Assembly (NCBI GenBank): GCA_021811745.1
Contig: JAJZNH010000344.1
Coordinates: 1-7,702, forward strand
From: Acidobacteriota bacterium
GTDB lineage: Bacteria > Acidobacteriota > Terriglobia > Terriglobales > Acidobacteriaceae
Reading direction: 5' to 3'
Length of the DNA stretch: 7,702 bases
This document shows positions 1 to 6,377 of this stretch, in pieces (positions within the stretch are counted from its first letter, which is position 1; every line of letters begins with the position of its first letter). The notes below the pieces were generated by a model. That model was given only the letters and a program-made list of their open reading frames with translations, had not been told where the DNA came from and did no database searches. Made by a program: the position numbers and the translations under genes.

Positions 1-386
1 CCTGCGCTGTGGCCATCGCCGTAATCGATACCATTGAGAAGGACGGATTGCTCGGTCGCGCCGCTAACGTCGGCCATTACTTCCAGGAGCAGTTGCGCAC
101 GCTTGCCGAGCGGCATAATTGCATCGTGAACGTCCGCGGCAAGGGCCTGATGATCGCCGCGGAGCTTGACTCAGCGCAGCTCGGCAAGCAGGTGGTGGCG
201 CAGATGCTGAAGCGGCGCATCCTCATCAACTGCACCAGCGATACGGTGTTGCGCTTCCTGCCTCCGTACATTCTGGAAAAGGCGCACGTGGATACGGCCA
301 TCGCGGCGCTCGACGAAATCCTTACCCAACATGCGGCCACGCACAGCGGCAACATGGCCGCGGGAGAAACACAACATGGGCGCTAA
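1..386 (+). CDS. argD: Acetylornithine aminotransferase, C-terminal part (5' end outside window)
   Basis: This is the C-terminal ~127 residues of a class III, PLP-dependent aminotransferase. The frame is open at the left edge (first full codon at position 3) and stops with TAA at 384-386. The recognisable parts are the VRGKGLM segment (about 135-155) and the VLRFLPP segment (about 245-265). The arginine in the second segment is the one that binds the substrate carboxylate in this family. The PLP lysine and most of the large domain lie upstream, outside the window; the full family length is about 400 residues. The enzyme makes N-acetylornithine from N-acetylglutamate semialdehyde in arginine synthesis, in the cytoplasm. 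The argD assignment over a related aminotransferase rests on these segments together with argF, argH and an argA-like gene directly downstream. The last ~20 residues (after the ILTQH segment) are a polar tail without recognisable motif. Confidence 0.88.
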   Translation, partial: CAVAIAVIDTIEKDGLLGRAANVGHYFQEQLRTLAERHNCIVNVRGKGLMIAAELDSAQLGKQVVAQMLKRRILINCTSDTVLRFLPPYILEKAHVDTAIAALDEILTQHAATHSGNMAAGETQHGR

Positions 387-1404
387 AGCCACCATGGAAC
401 GCACGGACACGGTGCCCGTGCAGAAGGACCCCGACATTCTGACTGCGGCGGCGCGGATGGGGGGCGAGGATCTCTGCTCCATCGCCGATCTTTCCAGCGC
501 CGAAGTGCGCGCCATCCTCAAGCTGGGACGCGAAGTGAAGCGCAACCCGCGCGACTTCCGGCACGCGCTCGACGCCAAGCAAATGGTGCTGATGTTCGAG
601 AAGGCCAGCCTGCGCACTCGGCTCGCCTTCGAGACCGGCATCAACACCATGGGTGGCAACGCCATCTTCGTGGACCAGACCAACTCCCCGCTCGGCGAGC
701 GCGAAACCATCGCCGACGTGGCCCGCAATCTGGAACGGTGGGTCGATGTGATCGTGCTGCGCACCTACGCCCATGACACGGTGACGGAAATGGCTGCCAA
801 CTCGCGCGTCCCCGTCATCAACGCGCTTTCGGATTTCGAACACCCCTGTCAGGCGCTGGCTGACTTCATGGCACTCGAGGAGCACTTTGGATCCGTCACC
901 GGCCTCAACTTCACCTATGTTGGCGACGGCAATAACGTGTGCCACTCGTTGATGCTGGCTGGCGCACAACTGGGCGCGAACATCACCGTGGCCACGCCGC
1001 GCGGCTACTCACCCGATATCGAAATCGTTACCATCGCGCGCGAGATGGCGCAGGCCAACAACTGCGAAGTACGCCTGCTTCAGGATCCGCAGGCGGCCGC
1101 CGAGGGCGCCGACGCCATTTACACCGATGTCTGCGTGAGCATGGGCATGGAACACGAGTCCACCAAGCGCGCGCCTATCTTCCGGCCGTTCCAGGTGAAC
1201 GAGGCGTTGATGGCCAGGGCCAAGACCAGCGCCGTTTTCATGCACTGCCTGCCCGCGCGCCGAAACGAGGAAGTAACCGATGCGGTCATCGACAGCCCGC
1301 AGGCGATTGTGTTCGACCAGGCCGAAAACCGGCTGCACGCGCAGAAGGCGCTTCTGCTGTTGCTTCTGGGCGGGTTGGCGAATGTAAAAGGATTCAGTTG
1401 CTAA
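376..1404 (+). CDS. argF: Ornithine carbamoyltransferase
   Basis: Transfers the carbamoyl group of carbamoyl phosphate to ornithine to give citrulline; cytoplasmic. The product is 342 residues, slightly longer than usual (about 310-335), the excess being a polar N-terminal stretch of some 30 residues. Visible motifs are SLRTR at 78-82 (carbamoyl-phosphate loop), HPCQ at 156-159, GDGNNV at 183-188, the SMG loop at 255-257 and HCLPARR at 290-296, followed by ENRLH near 317-321. The HCLP and SMG elements fit the ornithine-using enzyme. I see no N-acetylornithine carbamoyltransferase signature. The SMG loop reads DVCVSMG where most relatives have DVWxSMG, so the usual Trp is Cys253. ATG 376 was chosen because GGAG lies nine bases before it (363-366); this start overlaps the argD stop by 11 bases. 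A second in-frame ATG at 394 cannot be excluded. Confidence 0.95.
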   Translation: MGAKATMERTDTVPVQKDPDILTAAARMGGEDLCSIADLSSAEVRAILKLGREVKRNPRDFRHALDAKQMVLMFEKASLRTRLAFETGINTMGGNAIFVDQTNSPLGERETIADVARNLERWVDVIVLRTYAHDTVTEMAANSRVPVINALSDFEHPCQALADFMALEEHFGSVTGLNFTYVGDGNNVCHSLMLAGAQLGANITVATPRGYSPDIEIVTIAREMAQANNCEVRLLQDPQAAAEGADAIYTDVCVSMGMEHESTKRAPIFRPFQVNEALMARAKTSAVFMHCLPARRNEEVTDAVIDSPQAIVFDQAENRLHAQKALLLLLLGGLANVKGFSC

Positions 1405-1517
1405 CGATAAGCGAAGGCCGCGGCCGGAAGAAAATCAAACTGCCGGAATTGCCGGTCCGCGCGCAGCTGCTGCTCAAAAAATGGAGAGCAGCGAAGCAGA
1501 AGGAGTTAGTCAAGTGA
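1398..1517 (+). CDS. Possible small basic protein between argF and argH (unrecognised)
   Basis: A 39-codon frame fills the only gap in the arg cluster. It would start at TTG 1398, five bases after AAAGGA (1387-1392) and overlapping the argF TAA (1402-1404). It ends at TGA 1515-1517, which overlaps the argH GTG start as GTGA. The predicted peptide is strongly basic (about 12 Lys/Arg of 39), with a proline-containing middle (KLPELPVR) and a likely amphipathic C-terminal helix (LLLKKWRAAKQKEL). I recognise no family. A peptide is supported by the ribosome-binding site and the stop-start overlaps on both sides. Against it are the TTG start, the short length and the possibility that this is only a spacer. 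A function could be translational coupling from argF to argH rather than a stable protein. Confidence 0.35.
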   Translation: MLTISEGRGRKKIKLPELPVRAQLLLKKWRAAKQKELVK

Positions 1518-2938
1518 AGATGTGGTCCGGCCGCTTTCGCGCGAACGCCGATTCCGAATTCGAAGCCTGGCAGCGGTCGATCGTATTCGATTGGCGGCTC
1601 CTCAATCAAGAGGCTGCCGCCAGCAAGGCACACGCGGCCGCGCTCTGCGCCGCGGGCATTCTGACCGAGGCCGAGCGCGGGCAACTTGCCGAAGCACTCG
1701 ATGCCATCGCCGCCGAGCACACCGGTGAAGCGGGCCAGGCCGCTGTGCGCGATCACGCTACGGCCGAAGACATTCATCATTTCGTCGAGCTCAAGCTGGT
1801 GGAGAAGGTGGGCTCGCTCGGGCTCAAGCTGCATACCGGCCGCAGTCGCAACGAGCAGATTGCCACCGACCTGCGCCTCTACGTGCGCGGCCAAATCGAT
1901 CTCGTCATCGAAGGCATCGCCGCATGGGCGGGCGCGCTCGTCCAGCAGGCGCGCGCCGTCGGCGAGGCCGTCATGCCCAGCTACACGCACCTGCAGCGCG
2001 CCGAGCCGGTACTGATCGCACATTGGCTGCTGGCCTACGTCGAGATGGCGCTGCGCGATGCCGAGCGCCTGAAGGATTGCGCCGCGCGTCTGAACTATTG
2101 TCCGCTCGGATCGGGTGCCGTTGCCGGCGCCACGCTCAAACTCGACCGCACGATTGCCGCGCACGAGTTGGGTTTCTCCGCGCCGACTTCCAACTCCATC
2201 GACGCCACCAGCGATCGCGATTTCATCCTCGAATATCTGCACGCGCTCACCTTCGTAGGCCTGCATCTGAGCCGCTTTGCCGAAGAGATCACGCTCTTCG
2301 CGACCGCGGAGTATGGCTTTATTGAATTGCCGGAGGAGTTTTCAACCGGATCGAGTGCCATGCCGCAGAAGAAAAACCCCGACCTGACGGAGTTGTTGCG
2401 CGCCAAGGTCGGCCGCATTCACGGCGCTGCGCAGGCGGTCACGCTGCAGCTCAAGGGATTGCCCCTCGCCTACAATAAAGACATGCAGGAGACCCAGGAG
2501 CCGGCGTTTGCCGTATGTTTCATCCCGCAGATGCTTGCCCTGGTGGCGCGCTTCACCGCGGCCCTGTGCTTCCACCGCGAGCGCATGCGCTCAGCCTCTG
2601 AAACCGGCTACCTGAATGCCATGGCCGCAGCCACTTACCTGGTTCACAAGGGCGTTCCCTTCCGCACCGCGCACGAGAAGATCGGCCACGCGGTGCGCTT
2701 CGCGCTCGACAAAGGTGTGGAGCTGGGCGATCTCTCGCTCGATGAGCTGCGCCAGTTTGGCGCCGAATTTGGCGAAGACTTCTATCCAGCGGTCGCCCTG
2801 GGCGCCACCCTCGATTGCCACGATGTGATCGGCGGAACCGCGCGCACGCGCGTGCAGCGGGCGCTCGAGGAAACGGCAGCGCGCATTGCTGCGCTCGCGC
2901 ACGATCCAACCCAGGAGGCCGCACATGCGAGTGCGTAA
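1514..2938 (+). CDS. argH: Argininosuccinate lyase
   Basis: Cleaves argininosuccinate to arginine and fumarate, the last step of arginine synthesis; the family acts as a homotetramer. The product is 474 residues (family about 460). It begins with the typical KMWSGRF. It carries TGRSRNEQ at 108-115, the catalytic Thr158-His159 pair in YTHLQRAEP, and the fumarase/lyase signature GSSAMPQKKNP at 279-289 with the catalytic serine (Ser280 or Ser281). The first signature normally reads NDQ, so Glu114 is a conservative oddity. GTG 1514 was chosen because a full AAGGAG (1500-1505) sits eight bases before it and the protein then starts exactly at the family N-terminus. The in-frame ATG at 1481 would add 11 unsupported residues. 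No argG is visible in the window, so argininosuccinate synthase must be encoded elsewhere. Confidence 0.96.
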   Translation: MKMWSGRFRANADSEFEAWQRSIVFDWRLLNQEAAASKAHAAALCAAGILTEAERGQLAEALDAIAAEHTGEAGQAAVRDHATAEDIHHFVELKLVEKVGSLGLKLHTGRSRNEQIATDLRLYVRGQIDLVIEGIAAWAGALVQQARAVGEAVMPSYTHLQRAEPVLIAHWLLAYVEMALRDAERLKDCAARLNYCPLGSGAVAGATLKLDRTIAAHELGFSAPTSNSIDATSDRDFILEYLHALTFVGLHLSRFAEEITLFATAEYGFIELPEEFSTGSSAMPQKKNPDLTELLRAKVGRIHGAAQAVTLQLKGLPLAYNKDMQETQEPAFAVCFIPQMLALVARFTAALCFHRERMRSASETGYLNAMAAATYLVHKGVPFRTAHEKIGHAVRFALDKGVELGDLSLDELRQFGAEFGEDFYPAVALGATLDCHDVIGGTARTRVQRALEETAARIAALAHDPTQEAAHASA

Positions 2939-3446
2939 AGCCCTGCTCCAGGACGCCTCGAACGTATACGATCTGGTCAACTCACTCTCCGGCGACGGCA
3001 CGCTGCTCAAGCGCCCCTTCGCGGAGATCTGCGAGAACATCCGCGACTTCACGCTGGCGGAATCGGACGGCGGCGTGTTTCTGGGCTGCGGCGCCCTCCA
3101 CCTCTACGGCCCGCATCTCTGCGAAGTACGTTCCATCGTCGTCAAGCCCGAAGCCAAAGGCCAGGGCGCGGGCGGCCGCATTTTGAAAGCGCTTATCGAA
3201 GAGGCCGAGGAACACGGCATTCAATCCGTGTGCCTGTTCACCCGCATTCCCGACTTCTTCTTCAAGTACGGCTTTCGCACCGTGGAAGACAAAGCCGAGT
3301 TGCCCGACAAGATTTTCAAGGACTGCCAGAGTTGCCCGCGCCTGCATCGCTGCGACGAAGTCGCGATGGTCCGTGGCCGCATTCCCAGGGTCTCGATTTT
3401 GGGCGCGCGCCGCGACGCGCAGGAGCTGGTGCGGCTCTCGGGATAA
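2925..3446 (+). CDS. argA: Short-form N-acetylglutamate synthase (GNAT acetyltransferase)
   Basis: A 173-residue single-domain GNAT protein. The acetyl-CoA loop is at 78-84 (KGQGAGG, a K-x-x-G-x-G version of the Q/R-x-x-G-x-G/A motif) after strand SIVVKP. The FFFKYGF segment is at 111-117, followed by LPDKIFKDC and a Cys-x2-Cys-x5-Cys cluster (C134, C137, C143) ending in CDEVAM. This LP-x-K...C-x2-C...CDE-x-AM ending is what I recognise from stand-alone short N-acetylglutamate synthases, which differ from classical ArgA by lacking the amino-acid-kinase domain. The role would be acetylation of glutamate, the first step of the pathway. ATG 2925 has a consensus AGGAGG (2913-2918) six bases upstream and overlaps the argH end by 14 bases, so translation is probably coupled. 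Position at the end of the arg cluster supports the call; another GNAT substrate is possible. Confidence 0.8.
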   Translation: MRVRKALLQDASNVYDLVNSLSGDGTLLKRPFAEICENIRDFTLAESDGGVFLGCGALHLYGPHLCEVRSIVVKPEAKGQGAGGRILKALIEEAEEHGIQSVCLFTRIPDFFFKYGFRTVEDKAELPDKIFKDCQSCPRLHRCDEVAMVRGRIPRVSILGARRDAQELVRLSG

Positions 3447-3453
3447 TATTCCC

Positions 3454-3474
3454 TCTGCCGCGCCACTGCGGAGA
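3454..3474. terminator. Weak hairpin between convergent argA and folE
   Basis: The 29-base gap between two convergent stop codons holds an imperfect stem: TCT-G-CCGC pairs with GCGG-AGA (3454-3461 with 3468-3474, one bulged G, six-base loop). Directly left of it, GGGA/TCCC at 3440-3443 and 3450-3453 could form a second small stem that covers the argA stop. Neither is followed by a clear T tract, so bidirectional termination is only a possibility suggested by the position. Confidence 0.25.
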
Positions 3475-3475
3475 A

Positions 3476-4108
3476 TCACATTCCGTCAGTCGTGGTGTGG
3501 CGCACCAGCGACAGAAATTCCGACCGGGTTTCCTTCTCGCGGAAGCAGCCCACCATGGCGCTCGTCACCGTCGACGAGTGCTGCTTCTCGATCCCGCGCA
3601 TCATCATACACAGATGCCGCGCTTCGATCACCACGCCCACACCCTGCGGCGCAATCGCATCCTGAATCGCGTCGGCGATCTGCGTGGTCATGCGCTCCTG
3701 CACCTGCAGGCGCCGCGCAAATACCTCCACCAGCCGCGCAATCTTGCTGAGCCCGATCACCTTGCCCTTGGGAATATAGGCCACGTGCACCTTGCCGAAA
3801 AACGGCAGCATATGGTGCTCGCAAAGCGAGAACATCTCGATATCCTTGACGATCACCATCTCGTCGTAATCCACATCGAAGAGCGCCCCGCGCAGGATTT
3901 TCTTCGGATCCTCCTCGTAGCCTTTGGTCAGGTGCGCCAGCGCTTTCTCCACTCGCCCGGGCGTCAGCAGCAGCCCGTCGCGGTCGGGATCCTCGCCCAG
4001 CCTGGCCAGAATTTCCCGATACATCTCCTCGGTGCTGAACCCGCTCAGCTCGGTTCGCCTCTCCGCCCCCATCGCCGCGGATTTGCTCATCGTTACTGGC
4101 TGCGCCAT
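3476..4108 (-). CDS. folE: GTP cyclohydrolase I (type IA)
   Basis: Converts GTP to 7,8-dihydroneopterin triphosphate, the entry step to folate, biopterin-type pterins and queuosine. The 210-residue product (E. coli about 222) has the zinc ligands Cys96 and His99 in [12 protein letters not shown] and Cys167 in [10 protein letters not shown]. It also has the C-terminal QHSSTVTSA segment (176-184) that shapes the GTP pocket. All three zinc cysteine/histidine positions are kept, so this is the zinc type IA enzyme, not the FolE2 type. ATG 4108 was chosen for AAGGGA (4121-4116) seven bases upstream; the next ATGs (4090, 4072) have less support. The gene begins four bases after the stop of the PTPS-1 gene, so it is the last gene of a three-gene pterin unit and its product supplies the substrate of the two upstream-encoded enzymes. 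Confidence 0.95.
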   Translation of the reverse strand: MAQPVTMSKSAAMGAERRTELSGFSTEEMYREILARLGEDPDRDGLLLTPGRVEKALAHLTKGYEEDPKKILRGALFDVDYDEMVIVKDIEMFSLCEHHMLPFFGKVHVAYIPKGKVIGLSKIARLVEVFARRLQVQERMTTQIADAIQDAIAPQGVGVVIEARHLCMMMRGIEKQHSSTVTSAMVGCFREKETRSEFLSLVRHTTTDGM

Positions 4109-4112
4109 GCGT

Positions 4113-4574
4113 TCATCCCTTCCGCCCCGCGATTGAGCGGGCGCTTTCGTTGTCCGGTGCGCCGAAGTATTCGAAGAAATTATTCTCGGTCTCCTCGATG
4201 CGAACATATTCCAACTCGCCGGCCGGCATCGCATTTTCCAGAAGATCGTACACCGCGCGGCACAGGTTCTCCGTGGTCGGCACCTCGTCGGCAAACATCG
4301 GATCGAGGCTCAGGTTGCGGTGATCGAACCTGTCCAGCACGCGCGCCTTCACCACGGCATCCAGGGCCTCCAGATTCACCACCATGCCCGTATCGGCGTT
4401 CACGGCTCCGCCCGCCACCACTTCCACCACGTAATTGTGGCCGTGACCGTGGGGGTTGTTGCACTTCCCATACGCCGCACGGTTCTCTTCGTCCGTAAGT
4501 GCCTCGGTGTGCAGGCGATGACTCGCGCTCAGCATGTAGCGCCGTCCGAAATACGCTTTGCCCGCATCGCTCAT
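4113..4574 (-). CDS. 6-pyruvoyl-tetrahydropterin synthase family protein, copy 1
   Basis: A 153-residue T-fold enzyme of the PTPS/QueD family, acting on dihydroneopterin triphosphate. Zinc ligands are His19 (SASHRLH), His44 and His46 (HGHNY). The catalytic set is Cys38, Asp84-His85 (DHRNL) and Glu128 (ETENN). The spacing Cys-x5-His-Gly-His, the long segment between the first His and the Cys, and the KCNNP...GHGHNY and ADEVPTTEN segments resemble animal PTPS closely. E. coli QueD instead has Cys-x3-His-Gly-His. A PTPS-III type (Glu replacing the Cys, making a folate precursor) is unlikely because Cys38 is present. Position 42 is His where animal PTPS has Asn, giving an H-G-H-G-H run. About 14 extra polar residues follow the usual end of the fold. 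The start ATG overlaps the stop of copy 2 (ATGA, 4574-4571); the ribosome-binding site is only G-rich, so coupling is likely. Automatic annotation would probably say queD. Confidence 0.85.
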   Translation of the reverse strand: MSDAGKAYFGRRYMLSASHRLHTEALTDEENRAAYGKCNNPHGHGHNYVVEVVAGGAVNADTGMVVNLEALDAVVKARVLDRFDHRNLSLDPMFADEVPTTENLCRAVYDLLENAMPAGELEYVRIEETENNFFEYFGAPDNESARSIAGRKG

Positions 4575-4996
4575 ACACCGCCCCGATATTCAGCGAAAAT
4601 CTCCGGCGTCTCGTAGACGCGAATGCGGCTCAATTGTGCGCCGGCCGCCTGCCGGATCGCCGGCTCCAGACGCAGCCACGCGGCAATCGCAATGTTCTCC
4701 GTCGTCGGAATCATCCTGCCCGCCACAAATTCTTCCACCTCGAGGTTCAGGTGGCGATGATCGTAGTGCGCGAGCACCCGGCTCTCCATGACTTCCTTCA
4801 GCCACTTCAGATCCATAACAAAGCCTGTCACCGGATCCGGCTCACCTGCCACCGTGACTTCGAGCGTGTAATTGTGGCCGTGACCATTGCGATTCGCGCA
4901 GCGGCCAAAGACCCGCTCGTTCTGCTCTACGGACCAGGCACCGTTCCAGTAATAGTGCGATGCGGAAAAAGTCGCCCGCCGCGTGAGAAAGATCAT
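4571..4996 (-). CDS. 6-pyruvoyl-tetrahydropterin synthase family protein, copy 2
   Basis: A second, clearly diverged PTPS/QueD-family protein of 141 residues. Zinc ligands are His14 (SASHYYW), His39 and His41 (GHGHNY). Catalytic residues are Cys33, Asp79-His80 (YDHRHL) and Glu129 (YETPE). Like copy 1 it has Cys-x5-His-Gly-His spacing, but its substrate-side segments differ: HYYWNGAWS replaces HRLHTEALT, and ETPEIFAEY replaces ETENNFFEY. It is thus not a recent duplicate, and the two may make different products or form mixed oligomers. ATG 4996 was chosen because GAGG (5006-5003) lies six bases upstream and the protein then starts just before the first strand. An ATG at 5008 would add four residues but has no Shine-Dalgarno sequence. 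It is the first gene of the PTPS-PTPS-folE unit. Without queC, queE or queF nearby, a queuosine role is possible but not indicated. Confidence 0.84.
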   Translation of the reverse strand: MIFLTRRATFSASHYYWNGAWSVEQNERVFGRCANRNGHGHNYTLEVTVAGEPDPVTGFVMDLKWLKEVMESRVLAHYDHRHLNLEVEEFVAGRMIPTTENIAIAAWLRLEPAIRQAAGAQLSRIRVYETPEIFAEYRGGV

Positions 4997-5022
4997 TCCG
5001 GACCTCATTGGGAAAGATGTTG

Positions 5023-5074
5023 CAGCCGCACGGAAGTTACAGAAAATAGACCGGAACAGCCTGGGTCAGCCGCA
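5023..5074 (-). promoter_or_regulatory. Possible promoter and repeat pair upstream of the pterin genes
   Basis: The 108-base gap before the pterin genes contains a weak minus-strand promoter candidate: CTGACC (5069-5064), a 15-base spacer, and TATTTT (5048-5043). It is flanked by two identical 8-base direct repeats, CAGCCGCA on the plus strand, at 5023-5030 and 5067-5074. One covers the -35 and the other lies just after the expected start site. The 44-base period is about four helical turns. An operator is conceivable, but both the short spacer and the short repeats could be chance. Confidence 0.2.
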
Positions 5075-5104
5075 AAATTCCGGCAATCTCCGGCTTCCTG
5101 GCCG

Positions 5105-6301
5105 CTAGGCTCCGTAACTCCGCCCTTTCCAGCGTACCCGCTTCAGCACGCGGTGCTGAAACCAGCTTCGATACAGCAGCGCCACAAACAGCGGCAGTCC
5201 CAGCGGAGAAAGCAGGCAATCCACAAAGGGAAAATTCGACTTGGCCACGCGCGAGTAAAACCGCACCAGGGTGCGCAGCCACAACAGCGCCAGAATCCAT
5301 CCCGCCCCCAGCCACGCCAGGGACTTCACCGCCAGCTTGTCATCCCACAACACGAACGCCAGAACCGGCAGCCCAAAAAGCAGCAGAAAGTCCAGCCCGC
5401 GCCAAACCGCCGTGGCCAGCGCGTTGTTGAACAACAGCGCCAGGTTCTTCGTCCAGCCCTCGATCATCGCGCCGGTGGTGCAATACATGCGCGTGGCCAC
5501 CGCATCTGGCGCATACCGGAAACGCAAACCGATCCGCCGGCGCTTGGCGAGGAAGGCGAGTTCCACGTCTTCCAGCACCTTCTCCGCCACGCTGGCATGC
5601 CCGCCCAGGCGGCGATACGCCTCTCGTTCGATCAGCAGAAACTGCCCGTTGGCCGCGGCAATGCGCTGCGCCGGGTCCGACACCTTGGCCGGCGGATAAG
5701 CCAGCGCCAGTTCGGAAAAAATCAGCGGCATCAGCGTGCGCTGCGCCAACCCGCTCACAAGCTGCCGCGGCGAGTAGCTTAAGACCCCCGCCTTGTGCCG
5801 CTCCGCCTCGTGGATCGCGCGGCGCAGATCGCCCGGCTCGTGGATGGTGTCCGCATCGGTAAACAGCAGCCAGCGCCCGCGGGCTCGGCGCGCCGCCGTC
5901 CACACCGCGTTAGCCTTCCCCGTCCAACCCGGCTCCAGCTTTTCGGCCGGCATCACGGCCACGCCGGGAAAGCCGCGCGCGATCTCCGCCGTCCGGTCGG
6001 TCGAGTGGTCGTCCACAACCACCAACTCCCAGTCCTCGCCCAGCTTGAAGATCTCCTCCGACTGGCCGACCAGCGACTGCAGGCAGGCTCCCAGCGGCGC
6101 CTCCTCGTTGCGCGCGGGGATAATGACCGTCAGCTCAATAAGTTGCTCAGGCTCAGGCTGGTCAAAAACGGTTCCCGGCGTGGCGCGCGCCCAAGTGCGC
6201 CAGTCGACATGCGGGACGGGCGCGCCGGCTTCGTCCACCAGTCCCAGCACCGTCTTCCGCGGCTCGCCTGCCCCGTCTCCGCCCGTCTTTTCTTTCGCCA
6301 T
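5105..6301 (-). CDS. Membrane-anchored family 2 glycosyltransferase (HpnB/CrtQ-like)
   Basis: A 398-residue GT-A fold glycosyltransferase. The catalytic domain begins at about residue 56 with LTVIIPARNEE (57-67), then VVVDDHSTD (94-102), PGWTGKANAVW (124-134), the metal-binding DAD (149-151) and the acceptor-side EDVEL (244-248). GWTKNLALLFNN (282-293) takes the place of the QxxRW-type element. Three hydrophobic segments follow (about 303-319, 327-342 and 362-378), placing the enzyme at the cytoplasmic membrane. The layout recalls hopanoid-associated HpnB and carotenoid CrtQ proteins, which act on lipid acceptors, but the acceptor cannot be read from sequence. The first 55 residues are hydrophilic, whereas HpnB-type proteins usually begin with a membrane helix. 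ATG 6301 has only a closely spaced GAGG (6307-6304). The gene is divergent from tlpA and lies upstream of the pterin genes on the same strand; the 108-base gap makes a shared operon uncertain. Confidence 0.82.
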   Translation of the reverse strand: MAKEKTGGDGAGEPRKTVLGLVDEAGAPVPHVDWRTWARATPGTVFDQPEPEQLIELTVIIPARNEEAPLGACLQSLVGQSEEIFKLGEDWELVVVDDHSTDRTAEIARGFPGVAVMPAEKLEPGWTGKANAVWTAARRARGRWLLFTDADTIHEPGDLRRAIHEAERHKAGVLSYSPRQLVSGLAQRTLMPLIFSELALAYPPAKVSDPAQRIAAANGQFLLIEREAYRRLGGHASVAEKVLEDVELAFLAKRRRIGLRFRYAPDAVATRMYCTTGAMIEGWTKNLALLFNNALATAVWRGLDFLLLFGLPVLAFVLWDDKLAVKSLAWLGAGWILALLWLRTLVRFYSRVAKSNFPFVDCLLSPLGLPLFVALLYRSWFQHRVLKRVRWKGRSYGA

Positions 6302-6344
6302 AACCTCGGCCTGCTCTCTTTCCGCCCTTCCTCTGCCGATTCGG

Positions 6345-6377
6345 TTTCAAAGGATACGCCGTTTCTCGTTATTATAT
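6345..6377. promoter_or_regulatory. Overlapping divergent -10 elements, tlpA / glycosyltransferase
   Basis: The 74-base divergent gap ends in a nine-base AT-only island, TTATTATAT (6369-6377). On the plus strand TATTAT (6370-6375) matches the -10 consensus in five of six positions, with TTCAAA (6346-6351) 18 bases before it as a 4/6 -35. On the minus strand TATAAT (6376-6371) is a perfect -10 facing the glycosyltransferase, with no good -35 and a predicted leader of about 60 bases. Plus-strand initiation about seven bases downstream would fall at 6382, inside the annotated tlpA frame, which bears on its true start. Confidence 0.4.

Noticed and set aside
108..146. A metabolic oddity at argD, such as a fusion or frameshift
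   Set aside because: The C-terminal domain reads through cleanly with family motifs in order. The missing N-terminus is due to the window edge.
1481..1513. Upstream ATG as the argH start
   Set aside because: The 11 extra residues have no support, and GTG 1514 has a consensus AAGGAG at eight bases and starts the protein at the usual family N-terminus.
1394..2266. A 290-codon minus-strand frame across the argF end and argH
   Set aside because: It lies antisense to argH, which has complete lyase signatures, and it shows no domain of its own.
3230..4498. A 422-codon open frame on the plus strand antisense to folE and PTPS copy 1
   Set aside because: The translation is rich in Arg, His and Pro with no domain pattern, as expected from the complement of GC-rich genes. 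The minus strand holds genes with full catalytic motifs.
5009..5104. preQ1-type riboswitch upstream of the PTPS genes
   Set aside because: I looked for a preQ1 aptamer pattern because queD homologues can carry one. I found no matching loop and A-rich tail arrangement, only short repeats.
4499..5782. A 427-codon open frame on the plus strand antisense to PTPS copy 2 and the glycosyltransferase
   Set aside because: Low-complexity Gln/Arg/His/Pro translation, no recognisable motif, and no convincing ribosome-binding site. It is a codon-bias shadow of the minus-strand genes.
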